From positions 10,374-74,373 of the forward strand of contig JBGSSS010000136.1 of NCBI GenBank assembly GCA_041736895.1: DNA of 64,000 bases, given 5' to 3'. Position 1 is the first letter of the stretch, and the number at the start of each line of letters is the position of its first letter. Origin of the DNA: JANRLT01 sp041736895. Its GTDB lineage: Bacteria; Planctomycetota; Planctomycetia; Pirellulales; JALHPA01. Both the position numbers and the translations under genes were made by a program. Below, one piece after another: positions 40,399-48,988 of this stretch. The notes below the pieces were generated by a model that saw nothing but the letters and a program-made list of their open reading frames with translations, was not told the origin of the DNA and did no database searches.

Positions 40399-40424
40399 TC
40401 CCTGGCTAACGCCTCGGGCTTTCA
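40399..40424. repeat. GCGTTAGC-type dispersed repeat, intergenic copy
   Basis: On the minus strand AAAGCCCGAGGCGTTAGCC followed by AGGGA; nearly the same as the segment translated at the C-terminus of galE (52380-52404), and related to the one inside mfnB (35761-35784). It lies just before the glnS stop. Confidence 0.75.
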
Positions 40425-40426
40425 TC

Positions 40427-42331
40427 TTAAAACTTAATCAACTCATACTGCTGCACTAGCGCGAGCAACACCTCGTCCGCGACTTTGTCCGGGTCGTATT
40501 CGATCGTGACACCTTTGAGCTCTAGCAGTTCTTCCTTGTTCACGCGTTGGCTAATCGTGACCAGCTTCGTCGTCGGAGCGAGCTTCGCCAGGTCCTTAAT
40601 CAATTGCGCGGCTTTCGCCGGATCGAACGCTTTGTCCTTGATCCGCATCTTCTTGAACGTCGCTTCTTTGAGCGTCACCGTGCGGTTGAAGACGAGTTTG
40701 TCCGGCGTGCTCTCTTTGTCGATGCAGAAGTAGCCCATGCGTTCAAACTGGAATTTGTCACCGACGGCTGCATCTTTCAACACCGGCTCGACCTTGGCGT
40801 CTTTCAGCACAACGAGCGACGCCGGGTTGATGTTGTCGAGGTATGTCTTCCCCGGTTCCAAATCGTCCGGATCGAGCTTGCTGAAGAGCGTGTCGTAGAC
40901 GCGAACTTCGGCATTGAGCGCGTGCTCGGCCGAGACCCAATGGATCACGCCCTGGACCTTGCGGCCATCGGCCGGATTCTTGCCGAGCGTTTCGGGATCG
41001 TGCGTGCAATGAAGTTCGGTGATGTTGCCCGCCGCGTCCTTGACGACGTTCGTGCACTTGACGACGTAACCGTAGCGGAGGCGAACCTCGGCACCCGGCG
41101 CGAGGCGGAAGAATTTCTTCGGCGGGTTCTCGAGGAAATCCTCGCGTTCGATGTACAGCACGCGACTGAACGGAATCTGCCGCGAGCCGGCGCTCGGGTC
41201 CTCCGGATTGTTCACCGCGTCGAGGAGTTCGACCTGCCCCTCGGGATAGCTCGTGATGATGAGTTTCAGCGGGTGCAGGACGCCCATCACGCGGTTGGCG
41301 GTTTTGTTCAGGTCCTCGCGGATGCAGTTTTCGAGCAGCCCCAGTTCGTTTTTGCTTTCGGTCTTGGTGATGCCGATTCGATCGCAAAACAGCCGCATCC
41401 CGGCGGGCGTGTACCCGCGGCGGCGAATGCCGCAGATCGTCGGCATCCGCGGATCATCCCACCCGCGCACATAGTTGCCTTTGACGAGTTCGAGTAACCG
41501 CCGCTTGCTCATCACCGTGTATGTGAGATTCAATCTGGCGAATTCGATCTGCTGCGGCGCGTGGATGCCGAGTTCCGCAATGAACCAGTCATACAACGGG
41601 CGATGGTTCTCGAATTCGAGTGTGCAGATCGAGTGCGTGATCCCTTCCAGACTGTCACTTTGCCCGTGGGCGTAATCGTACATCGGGTAGATGCACCACT
41701 TGTCGCCCGTGTTGTGATGCGTCGCGTGCAGGATACGGTACAAGACCGGATCACGCAGGTTCACGTTCGGCGAGGCCATGTCGATCTTCGCGCGCAACGT
41801 TCGGCTCGCGTCGGGAAACTCGCCAGCCTTCATCCGCGCGAACAGATCGAGATTTTCCGCCACTGGCCGCTCACGATAAGGGCTGTTCTTGCCCGGCTCG
41901 TTCAGCGTGCCGCGATACTCGCGGACTTGATCGCCGGTCAGGTCGCAGACGTAAGCCTTGCCCTTCTTGATCAGCTCGACCGCCCAATCATAGAGCTGAT
42001 CGAAGTACGAGCTCGCCCAGAACATGTTGTCCCAGTTGAACCCGAGCCAGCGGACGTCGTCCTTGATGCTATTGACGTACTCTTCGTCTTCCTTCGTCGG
42101 GTTCGTATCATCAAACCGCAGATTGCACTTGCCGCCGTAGTCGCGCGCGATGCCAAAGTTCAAGCAGATGCTCTTGGCATGCCCAATGTGCAGGTATCCA
42201 TTTGGCTCGGGCGGAAAACGCGTCAGGACCTTGCCGCCGAAGCGTCCGGTGCGGTTGTGCTCGTCGATGATGTCGCGGATGAAGTTCGACGGTTTGTCAG
42301 CGGCGTCAGGAGTTTTGGATTCGTTGCTCAT
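40427..42331 (-). CDS. glnS: Glutamine--tRNA ligase
   Basis: 634 residues. Class I aaRS: TRFPPEPNGYLHIGHAKSI (HIGH motif), LRFDDTNPTKEDEEYV and the KMSKS-equivalent VMSKRRLLELV. C-terminal beta-barrel anticodon-binding domains follow (IEREDFLENPPKKFFRLAPGAEVRLRYGYVVKC). About 60-70 residues (KAAQLIKDLAKLAPTTKLVTISQRVNKEELLELKGVTIEYD) extend beyond the end of the E. coli enzyme (~554), a helical tail of unknown role. Direct glutaminylation means Gln-tRNA does not rely solely on amidotransfer here. Confidence 0.96.
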   Translation of the reverse strand: MSNESKTPDAADKPSNFIRDIIDEHNRTGRFGGKVLTRFPPEPNGYLHIGHAKSICLNFGIARDYGGKCNLRFDDTNPTKEDEEYVNSIKDDVRWLGFNWDNMFWASSYFDQLYDWAVELIKKGKAYVCDLTGDQVREYRGTLNEPGKNSPYRERPVAENLDLFARMKAGEFPDASRTLRAKIDMASPNVNLRDPVLYRILHATHHNTGDKWCIYPMYDYAHGQSDSLEGITHSICTLEFENHRPLYDWFIAELGIHAPQQIEFARLNLTYTVMSKRRLLELVKGNYVRGWDDPRMPTICGIRRRGYTPAGMRLFCDRIGITKTESKNELGLLENCIREDLNKTANRVMGVLHPLKLIITSYPEGQVELLDAVNNPEDPSAGSRQIPFSRVLYIEREDFLENPPKKFFRLAPGAEVRLRYGYVVKCTNVVKDAAGNITELHCTHDPETLGKNPADGRKVQGVIHWVSAEHALNAEVRVYDTLFSKLDPDDLEPGKTYLDNINPASLVVLKDAKVEPVLKDAAVGDKFQFERMGYFCIDKESTPDKLVFNRTVTLKEATFKKMRIKDKAFDPAKAAQLIKDLAKLAPTTKLVTISQRVNKEELLELKGVTIEYDPDKVADEVLLALVQQYELIKF

Positions 42332-42362
42332 ATAACAATGACGCCGAGATCAACGGCGGGTT

Positions 42363-42394
42363 CAAAAAAACAAAGCCGCCGATGGCATCGGCGG
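42363..42394 (-). terminator. Terminator-like hairpin upstream of glnS
   Basis: On the minus strand CCGCCGATGCCATCGGCGG followed by CTTTGTTTTTTT. It lies 113 bp beyond the stop of the small membrane-protein gene (42507), which it could terminate. Confidence 0.7.
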
Positions 42395-42506
42395 GCATTC
42401 TTGCGGGTCGTGTGAGTGAAATTGCCGGAAGAATTATGGCAATTTTAAGCTTGCTTGGCTATGGAGATAACTCAATTCGGTGCTCTATGGCTGCATCAGT
42501 CTCGGA

Positions 42507-43121
42507 TTATTCGGTTTCTACTCTTAGACTTTCCAAATCGGCCTCGACTTCATGCTTCCATTCCTGTCGATATTTGAGAATGCAGCATGCAGCAGCGATC
42601 AGTGTGATCACTGGCGAAAAATAAATTAGACCATTCACACCGTTGCGCACCCAAGTCAAGCTATTAGGTCGTGCATCAACGCGGAATGCTAGAAGATCAC
42701 CAGGATAACGAGGCTGAAACCCGATTCCGATTTGCCCGATACCACCAAAAATTAACCAGACAACCATAGCGATGACTGCAGCCCAGACGATGAATTTATT
42801 TGCTTGATGTATCATACAACACCTTTTAGAGGCGATTGCCAAAACGAGAAGATAAAGAACTCCATTGAGAAAACCACCAAGCAAACCATAGCCGGCTCCG
42901 TGGAGAATGATTGTTAGCCAAGGTAACGTAACATAGTACGTTTGCTGCGGTACATTAAAGTATTCCTTTGAAATGACTCGACTCAAGGAACTTGTGAGAA
43001 CTCCAATGAGAATTCCAACGCACACACTGAATAACAAAATGAAACCTATCTCACGCCTATGAAGACATGGTGGCAATCTTTTTATTATTGCTGCCTGCGG
43101 CGGAGAGTAGGGGTTTTCCAT
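42507..43121 (-). CDS. Multi-spanning membrane protein, low G+C
   Basis: 204 residues with an N-terminal MENPYSPPQ, a start motif seen in many planctomycete membrane proteins, and about four membrane segments (IGFILLFSVCVGILIGVLT; LTIILHGAGYGLLGGFLNGVLYLLVLAIA; FIVWAAVIAMVVWLIFGG; GLIYFSPVITLIAAACCIL). G+C is clearly lower than the flanking tRNA synthetase genes. Function unknown. It starts 12 bp after the end of gltX on the same strand, so read-through is likely. Confidence 0.7.
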   Translation of the reverse strand: MENPYSPPQAAIIKRLPPCLHRREIGFILLFSVCVGILIGVLTSSLSRVISKEYFNVPQQTYYVTLPWLTIILHGAGYGLLGGFLNGVLYLLVLAIASKRCCMIHQANKFIVWAAVIAMVVWLIFGGIGQIGIGFQPRYPGDLLAFRVDARPNSLTWVRNGVNGLIYFSPVITLIAAACCILKYRQEWKHEVEADLESLRVETE

Positions 43122-43132
43122 AAGAATAAATC

Positions 43133-44983
43133 TTAGGCAGTTTGCTTGCTAAGCATCAAGTCGATACGAGCTAAGCAACGTTCTTTACCCAAGATCGCCA
43201 GCGTATCGTACAGCCCCATCCCGACGGTTTTCCCGCAGAGGGCCAGTCGTAGCGGATGAATCAACTCGCCGACTTTCACGCCGCGGGCATCGACAAAGGC
43301 CTTGAGCGCCGTTTCGAGCGGACCGACTTCGAACGCTTCGATCTTCGCTAGTTCGTGGCGGAACGCGGCGAGCAGGTCGCGCGCGCCGGGTTTGGCGAAT
43401 GTCTTCGTGAGCTCTTCGGCGTTCACCGGCAAAGCCTCGTCAGACACAAAGAACTCGCTGAAGTTCAGGATGTCGCCGTAGACCTTGAGCCGGTCGCCGG
43501 CCGCTTCGATGATTTTGGTTACTTCTGGCCCCGTGGAGCATTCGGTCTTCTCAGGCAGCAAGCCGGCGCGTTTCAAGTAGTCAATCATCCGCGGCGTTTT
43601 CTTCTTCGCCGGCAGTTCGGCAAAGTAGTGCTCCTGGAACGACATGAGCTTTTTGGGATCGAAGCTGGCCGGGGCTTTGTTGACGCGTTCGAGCGAGAAT
43701 CCTTTGATCATCTCCTCTTGCGTGAAGTATTCGGTTTTGTCATCGAACGACCAGCCGAGCAGTAGCAAGTAATTTACGATCGCGTGAGGTAAGTAGCCGA
43801 CTTGTTCGTAAAAATCGACGATCACCGGGTTGAAAGTTTCATCTATCAAATCATAAATTTTCGAAGCATTTTTTATGCTTTTGATATAACTTCTGGCATA
43901 ATTCTCGTTATCTAAAATTTCCAGAATTTGCCTAGTCATTTGCAAAGTAAATTCTGTGGTAAACACCGACTTTGATTTATCTAGTGCTGCAAATTGTGCT
44001 TTGACAACTATTTCTTTTAAAAGACTGATACAGTCAGGTTCATCAAGAAATTCATTTGGAATATCTTCTAGTATCTGCACAATTGCCTGATCAATTCTTT
44101 TTTCCGCATCTTTGATTGCCAGCCCAATTTTCTTGCCATGATCATTCACTGCCGCAAAATCCTTGTTTAGTAAATATTTTGGTAGCTTCCGCTTGCTGAG
44201 CTTCGTCTTGCTCCCCGGTTCTGCAACGTAGGGCAAGTGCGCGTAGCGCGGCAGTTCGTACCCTAGGGACTGTGCAATGAAGATCTGGCGCGGCGTGTTG
44301 CTCAGGTGTTCTTCGGCGCGGATCACGTGGCTGATTTGCATGTCGTAGTCATCGACGACGCTCGCCAAGTGATACAGGCACGTCCCGTCGGCGCGTTGGA
44401 TAACGTGGTCGCTTTCGTTGGCCCATTGGAACTCGACCTGGCCGCGGATGAGGTCGTCGATGACGAGCGTGCCCTCGCGCGGCATGAAGAGTCGGACGAC
44501 GGCTTGCCGACCTGCTGCCTTCGCTTCCGCGATTCGCCCGGCATTCTCGGGCAGCGACGGATGCTCAGCCCAATCGCGGGGATACACGAAGTTTTGCTTC
44601 GCTTTCTCGGCCGCTTCGCGCAGTTTCACGATCTCGGCCGGATCGGCGTAATCGCGGTAGGCGTGGCCGCTCGCGAGGAGCTTCTCGGCGGCCGCGCGAT
44701 ACTTATCGCCGCGCTGCGATTGAAAGTACGGCGCGTGGGGGCCGGTGCTGCTGGTGCCGTCCTTGGTCGGCCCTTCGTCCCAGTCGATGCCGAGCCACTC
44801 GAAGCCGTGCAGAATCGGCTGCAGCGCCGCCGAGACGTTGCGTTCGGCATCGGTGTCGTCGATGCGCAGCAGGAACTCCCCGCCGTGTTGCCGCGCGAAC
44901 AGCCAATTGAACAGCGCCGTACGCACGCCGCCGATGTGCAGGTAACCAGTCGGGCTGGGAGCGAAACGAGTACGAACCTTCAT
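43133..44983 (-). CDS. gltX: Glutamate--tRNA ligase with a large in-frame insert
   Basis: 616 residues from the ATG at 44983 (MKVRTRFAPSPTGYLHIGG); the usual length is ~470-520. HIGG and KLSKRK mark the class I site; DDTDAERN, YVAEPGSKTKLSKRKLPKYLLNKDF and later FNPVIVDFYEQVGYLPHAIVNYLLLLGWS are normal. Between HGKKIGLAIK and ETFNPV (about residues 292-381) is an unmatched, helical, Lys/Ile/Leu/Glu-rich segment in markedly AT-rich DNA, at the start of the anticodon-binding half. The frame is kept and the catalytic part is complete, so the protein may be active. Glu-tRNA synthesis. Confidence 0.93.
   Translation of the reverse strand: MKVRTRFAPSPTGYLHIGGVRTALFNWLFARQHGGEFLLRIDDTDAERNVSAALQPILHGFEWLGIDWDEGPTKDGTSSTGPHAPYFQSQRGDKYRAAAEKLLASGHAYRDYADPAEIVKLREAAEKAKQNFVYPRDWAEHPSLPENAGRIAEAKAAGRQAVVRLFMPREGTLVIDDLIRGQVEFQWANESDHVIQRADGTCLYHLASVVDDYDMQISHVIRAEEHLSNTPRQIFIAQSLGYELPRYAHLPYVAEPGSKTKLSKRKLPKYLLNKDFAAVNDHGKKIGLAIKDAEKRIDQAIVQILEDIPNEFLDEPDCISLLKEIVVKAQFAALDKSKSVFTTEFTLQMTRQILEILDNENYARSYIKSIKNASKIYDLIDETFNPVIVDFYEQVGYLPHAIVNYLLLLGWSFDDKTEYFTQEEMIKGFSLERVNKAPASFDPKKLMSFQEHYFAELPAKKKTPRMIDYLKRAGLLPEKTECSTGPEVTKIIEAAGDRLKVYGDILNFSEFFVSDEALPVNAEELTKTFAKPGARDLLAAFRHELAKIEAFEVGPLETALKAFVDARGVKVGELIHPLRLALCGKTVGMGLYDTLAILGKERCLARIDLMLSKQTA
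43841..44140 (-). other. AT-rich in-frame insert inside gltX
   Basis: About 300 bp, hand-counted at roughly one third G+C over 43861-44160 against clearly higher values on both sides. Encodes about 90-100 residues such as EKRIDQAIVQILEDIPNEF and FTTEFTLQMTRQILEIL with no family I recognise. It lacks the Cys/Ser start and His-Asn end of an intein and has no endonuclease motif. Borders are approximate, since no aligned homologue was available. Confidence 0.8.
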
Positions 44984-45263
44984 CGGGTCAATCGCGTGCG
45001 AGGAAATGGCGAAAAGTAGCTCGAAGCCGTGCTTCGAGCGATTCGTTCGTAGCAATGGCTACGAACTACTTGAGTTGACTGCATCACTGGCAGTCGCTGC
45101 CATTATAGAAATTACGCCGCATGGCGCGCAGGGCTAATTGCTTCGCCGCAAAAATGAGCGGGGAGAGTTTTTTGCCGCAAAGAAAACAAAGAAAGCAAAG
45201 AGGGGGAGCAAGTTTTGCCTCGGTACAACTTCTTCCTCCATACTCCTTCCTTCTTCCTCCTGA

Positions 45264-46457
45264 TCAATCGTCATCCCGTTCTTGCCGACGCAAGCGCTTC
45301 CTGTCCGCGCGGCTCAACTTCGAGCGCGGCGTGTTGTGCGTCGTGTCGTGATCTTCGTCATCGTCCTCGTCATTCACGACGGGCTTGGCCGGAGCGGGCT
45401 TACTCGCCGCGGCGAAGTGCGGCGCGGGGACGGTCGGCTTTGCTGTGACTGGGGCGGGCTTGGCCTTGGGCTTTTCTTCAGTCGCTGTTTCGGCACTGGC
45501 CGTTGTCGCGGCTGGCTTGTCGCGGCGCCAAAACTTACCCGCACTCAGCCACGAACGCGGCTTCGATTCAACTTCGTTGAGTTCAGCATCAACTTCCGCT
45601 TCTGGTTTGCGCTTCGGCTTGCGCGGCTTTGGTTTGCGTACGTGAGGACTGAGAACACCTTCGATTTCGAGCAGCATCTGTCGTGCGTAAAGCAGGCAAC
45701 ACATGGCGATCGAGCCGGCACCGAACATCAACGTGCCTTCAATCAAGAGACACGTCTCGACGCCCGCGATGGTGAGGTACCCTGACTTCGTCAGCAAGCA
45801 CGTACTCAAACTAACGATTCCAACGACGCCACTCGCGAGGCAGAGCCGATTGCGTTTGACCTCGAAGAAGACTCGCCCGCCAATGCCGACGATGGCCAGG
45901 ATCGCGGGCGCAGCCCACCAGAGTTTCACCGTGGCGTCCGTTGCGTTGCCGCCAATCAAGCGGGCACAAACCAGACCCCAAACCTCGTGCAATGGCACAA
46001 TCGCGCAGACGCTGGCGAGAAACAACGCCGGCACCACAAACAGCCACAGCCGATAATGCCCCGCGTAATCATCTAAGCGAAAGCGCCGCAACCCATAGAC
46101 GATCGTCGCAAGAAGACCGGCTCCGCCAAAGGCGACACTCGAAAACCACGCGGCCAGGTTCGCCGGCTGATTCAGATCAAGACCCGGCACCGTGGCGAGT
46201 TGCAACCAGTCGGCGATTGACGTGCGGCCCAGATGCGCACCGATGATCGCGGCCATCGTCAGCACGGCGGCGCTGAACCACGCGGCGACAAAGCGGCGGC
46301 GGCGGGGTATCAAATCGCGGAGGCGCAAGTCCGCAAACGCCGTGACACCCTCGCCATACGCGACGGGCTCGCGCATTTCGCTAGCCGAGTCGTGAATGCT
46401 CTCATTGTTGACCGATTCCTCGGTCAAATTGCGGCGGCGGTCACGCGAACGAATCAT
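45264..46457 (-). CDS. Membrane protein with long charged C-terminal tail
   Basis: 397 residues from the ATG at 46457. About seven membrane segments between residues ~55 and ~270 (FVAAWFSAAVLTMAAIIGAHLG; LAAWFSSVAFGGAGLLATIVYGL; LWLFVVPALFLASVCAIVPLHEVW; AAPAILAIVGIGGRVFF; CLASGVVGIVSLSTCLL; GTLMFGAGSIAMCCLLYARQ). The last ~125 residues are Pro/Lys/Ala-rich and end in an acidic stretch (DEDDDEDHD) and an RKRLRRQERDDD tail. Not recognised. Confidence 0.7.
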   Translation of the reverse strand: MIRSRDRRRNLTEESVNNESIHDSASEMREPVAYGEGVTAFADLRLRDLIPRRRRFVAAWFSAAVLTMAAIIGAHLGRTSIADWLQLATVPGLDLNQPANLAAWFSSVAFGGAGLLATIVYGLRRFRLDDYAGHYRLWLFVVPALFLASVCAIVPLHEVWGLVCARLIGGNATDATVKLWWAAPAILAIVGIGGRVFFEVKRNRLCLASGVVGIVSLSTCLLTKSGYLTIAGVETCLLIEGTLMFGAGSIAMCCLLYARQMLLEIEGVLSPHVRKPKPRKPKRKPEAEVDAELNEVESKPRSWLSAGKFWRRDKPAATTASAETATEEKPKAKPAPVTAKPTVPAPHFAAASKPAPAKPVVNDEDDDEDHDTTHNTPRSKLSRADRKRLRRQERDDD

Positions 46458-46810
46458 GCGACAGTTCGATCCCTTCGTCCTTGAAGGCGGCGCAAGCAGG
46501 AGCGATGCGCCGATAGCATGGCCGCGGTTCGGAAGGGCCGCGGTCACTTGAATCTTTTTTGAGGCGGCGGCAAGTCTTCCCTGACTTGTCCATCTTTCAG
46601 CCGTGAACGGAATCACGGCACGAAGAGATACCTCTGAGAGAAGAAATCGGCATTTTGCATTAGCGAATTCAATGCAGCGGAGAACGGCGGTTTATCTTAT
46701 CGTAGGTCCCGCTGTCCTCAGCGGGACCTGGGGCGCAGGAGACGTGACGAATCGGGCTGTTGCTTCTTCGGCATCAAACGCCGCGCCAGGTCCCGGTCGG
46801 AGACCGGGAC
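46458..46810. other. Intergenic region, 353 bp
   Basis: Mostly occupied by the repeat element at 46702-46814; the rest is the promoter region of the membrane-protein gene with nothing recognised. Confidence 0.5.
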
Positions 46811-46814
46811 CTAC
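46702..46814. repeat. 113-bp element with GTAGGTCCCG / CGGGACCTAC ends
   Basis: Two hairpins, GTAGGTCCCGCTGTCCTCAG(CGGGACCT) and AGGTCCCGGTCGGAGACCGG(GACCTAC), about 54 bp apart, with inverted outer ends. The right end carries the rlmM stop codon (TAG, 46811-46813 on the minus strand). Confidence 0.87.
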
Positions 46815-47863
46815 AGCAAAAATCCCATGCTCGTCATCTCGTTTTTGTTGGCGTTCAAGCGGCGGAGCTGAAACTCGTAGCCGCTAGCGCGGAGGAGTTG
46901 CTTGTACGCTGGCAAGAGTTCGTAGCCCTCGCTGCCGCGAAATTTTGTCGTCACGACAAAGTTCCGACACCAGCGCTGCCCGAGCCACTGCTGCAGCAGT
47001 TCCAGCGTCCGTTGCGGAAATGCCGCGACGTCGCAGAGCAACCAATCGACGGGCTGCGACGGTTCGTAGGCAAAGGCATCTCCCTTCACAAACTCGACGA
47101 GCGGACTGCACATCAGGTCCGCGCGCAGCGGGCTGCGATCAATCGCTGTGACGCTCGCGCCATGATTCACCGCAACCCAGGTCCATCCGCCGGGGCTCGC
47201 ACCGAGATCGACGCACGTTTCGCCGCGCTGGATCATGCGGCCGAGCCGCTGCTCGGCTTCGACGAGTTTGGCGAAGGCCCGCGCCGGCGCTTCAAGATCA
47301 CTCGCAATCGGCGGCTGACCCGCGGGGAAGAGACTCAACGCCGGCGCGGCGAGTTGAGCCTGCGCCGGAGTCATGTGCGACCAATACGCACTGTCGGCCG
47401 AGGTCCAGGCGGCTTGCAGCAATGTGCGCGTTATGCTCGTGCTTGTTTCGTTCGGCGTCCAGGTTTTCAGCAGACGCTTCTGCTTGCGCTTGAGCCAGTC
47501 GCGAAGACCTTCTTCGATCAATCCGATGCGCCGAGGCGAAACGGCGTTCGATTCAGGGACCGCCGCGCCGAGGAGCAGCGTCCACGGACCTTCTTCACCT
47601 TTCATTACCTCTAGGATTCGCTGTCCCAGCGTTTCGACCCATTGGTTGATCGACAGGGCGGTGAGAACTTCCGCCGCGGGTAACGTTTGCCGGCTCCAAA
47701 CCAGTGCTGGCCGCGTTGCCGGATCGAACTCCTTCCAAGCTGGCAGTGTCACGATGCCGGGCGCGGGGAACTTGATTGTCGTCGCCTCAAACTCCGCGCG
47801 GAGTTCCGTCGCCAACGGTTCTTCCCAACCCGGTTCACAAAGGGCGACGAGCAAGTTAGGCAA
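46811..47863 (-). CDS. rlmM: RlmM-like 23S rRNA 2'-O-methyltransferase
   Basis: 350 residues, as in E. coli RlmM (366). N-terminal ~140-residue domain (THUMP-like), then the FtsJ-type Rossmann part: TCVDLGASPGGWTWVAVNHG (SAM loop), VTAIDRSPLR, VDWLLCDVAAFPQRTLELL and FVVTTKFRGSEGY with the active-site Lys. Methylates C2498 of 23S rRNA in E. coli; the target here is by family. The stop codon lies inside a dispersed repeat, which may have replaced the original last residues. Confidence 0.85.
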   Translation of the reverse strand: MPNLLVALCEPGWEEPLATELRAEFEATTIKFPAPGIVTLPAWKEFDPATRPALVWSRQTLPAAEVLTALSINQWVETLGQRILEVMKGEEGPWTLLLGAAVPESNAVSPRRIGLIEEGLRDWLKRKQKRLLKTWTPNETSTSITRTLLQAAWTSADSAYWSHMTPAQAQLAAPALSLFPAGQPPIASDLEAPARAFAKLVEAEQRLGRMIQRGETCVDLGASPGGWTWVAVNHGASVTAIDRSPLRADLMCSPLVEFVKGDAFAYEPSQPVDWLLCDVAAFPQRTLELLQQWLGQRWCRNFVVTTKFRGSEGYELLPAYKQLLRASGYEFQLRRLNANKNEMTSMGFLL

Positions 47864-47888
47864 CTACGTTTAAAGGAGTTTTAATTGG

Positions 47889-47962
47889 GTGCCACTGGCT
47901 TCGCCAGTGTTTGAGCTGATTGACTATCGTAGTCAACATTGCACTGGCAGAGCCAGTGGCAC
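47889..47962. repeat. 74-bp element GTGCCACTGGC / GCCAGTGGCAC
   Basis: Outer arms GTGCCACTGGC and GCCAGTGGCAC; inner hairpins CACTGGCTTCGCCAGTG and CACTGGCAGAGCCAGTG. Between rlmM and the TIM-barrel gene, both on the minus strand. Confidence 0.87.
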
Positions 47963-47970
47963 GCGCCAGC

Positions 47971-48777
47971 TTACGAACTACTCAACCTTGCAAAGACCGA
48001 TTTGCAGTGCTGCAACAACTCATTGTAAGTGTTCTTTTCGATCTCAGGGCCGAGGAGTTCGACATCATAATCGCCGTCGTAGCCGAGTCGGCGGAGTTCT
48101 TGAAAAATTTCCGCCAACGGGACGATACCATCGCCCAAGCGCAGACGCGTCTGCTCTTGCTCCGGCGCTTCGCGTCCATCGCCGAGATGCACCACGGCCA
48201 GATGCGGGGCCAAGTCCGCGAGTCGCGTTAAAATTTCTGGCTGCAAGCCCGCATGATAAGTATCGAGCGCGAAGCTGAGCGCCGGCGAGTCGAGTTTCTC
48301 GCGCAGTTGCAGCAGGTCGTCGACCTGCGTCAAGATGCTCCACTCGGCCGCGTAATTCGGGTGGACCATTTCGAGGGCCAGCTTCACGCCGCGTTCTTCG
48401 GCGAGCGGCAGCAGATCCGCGAGCGCGTTTTGAAACAGTCGCCGCGCGTGATTCGTGGTGTGTCCCGCGCGGCCGCCGCTGTAGACGATGATCGTCGGGC
48501 ATTTCATCCGCGCGGCGAGGTTGATCGCTTCGTGCGCGTCTTCGATCGCGTCGCGATAAGGGATACCGTCACTGCCTGTGAAGCCGCCGATCCAAACCAT
48601 GTTCGATACGGCCAAACCCGAGGCGGCGAGCAACTCGACGGCGCGGTCTTCGCCGACGTCTGCGATCTTGCGACGCCACACGCCGATGGCCGAAATGCCG
48701 GCGGCTTGATATTGACGCAGGTCTTCTTCAAACGACCAGCGAAACGTCGTCAATTCGTTGATGGAGAGGCGCGGCAC
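47971..48777 (-). CDS. Sugar phosphate isomerase/epimerase-like TIM-barrel protein
   Basis: 268 residues matching the xylose-isomerase-like 'AP endonuclease family 2' barrel: LSINELTTFRWSFEEDLRQYQAAGISAIGVWRRKI, IVYSGGRAGHTTNHARRLFQNALADLLPLAEERGVKLALEMVHPNYAAEW, ALDTYHAGLQPEILTRLADLAPHLAVVHLGDGREAP and DYDVELLGPEI. Metal-binding Glu, His and Asp are in the expected strands (E in ALEMVH, D and H in LDTYHAG, H in VVHLGD). Substrate unknown; such proteins handle inositol or unusual sugars. Confidence 0.88.
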   Translation of the reverse strand: MPRLSINELTTFRWSFEEDLRQYQAAGISAIGVWRRKIADVGEDRAVELLAASGLAVSNMVWIGGFTGSDGIPYRDAIEDAHEAINLAARMKCPTIIVYSGGRAGHTTNHARRLFQNALADLLPLAEERGVKLALEMVHPNYAAEWSILTQVDDLLQLREKLDSPALSFALDTYHAGLQPEILTRLADLAPHLAVVHLGDGREAPEQEQTRLRLGDGIVPLAEIFQELRRLGYDGDYDVELLGPEIEKNTYNELLQHCKSVFARLSSS

Positions 48778-48930
48778 GGCGAGTTCCCTCCTTTCAACAA
48801 TCTTGACATCATGGCGAGAAAAATGACGCGGCTCGCCTCCCCGGCGAGCCTGTAGCAGTATCGGGAATAAGCGGGGCGATGTAAAGCAAGACCGGCAGTT
48901 TCCTCCGCAAATGCGCCTCGCAAAAAAAAT

Positions 48931-48951
48931 CCCAGGGAGTAAACCCCTGGG
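48931..48951. repeat. CCCAGGG palindromic repeat
   Basis: CCCAGGGAGTAAACCCCTGGG followed by CTTTG; 37 bp after the stop of the TraB-like gene on the minus strand. Confidence 0.78.
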
Positions 48952-48988
48952 CTTTGCTTGATGGTGGAGATATTTTTATATCAGCGAC

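Noticed and set aside
43841..44140. Intein within gltX
   Set aside because: No Cys/Ser at the start, no His-Asn before the downstream residue, and the segment is too short for a typical mini-intein.
45121..45351. 76-codon open frame on the plus strand
   Set aside because: Lies over the polypyrimidine tract and the end of the minus-strand membrane-protein gene; no sign of a real protein.
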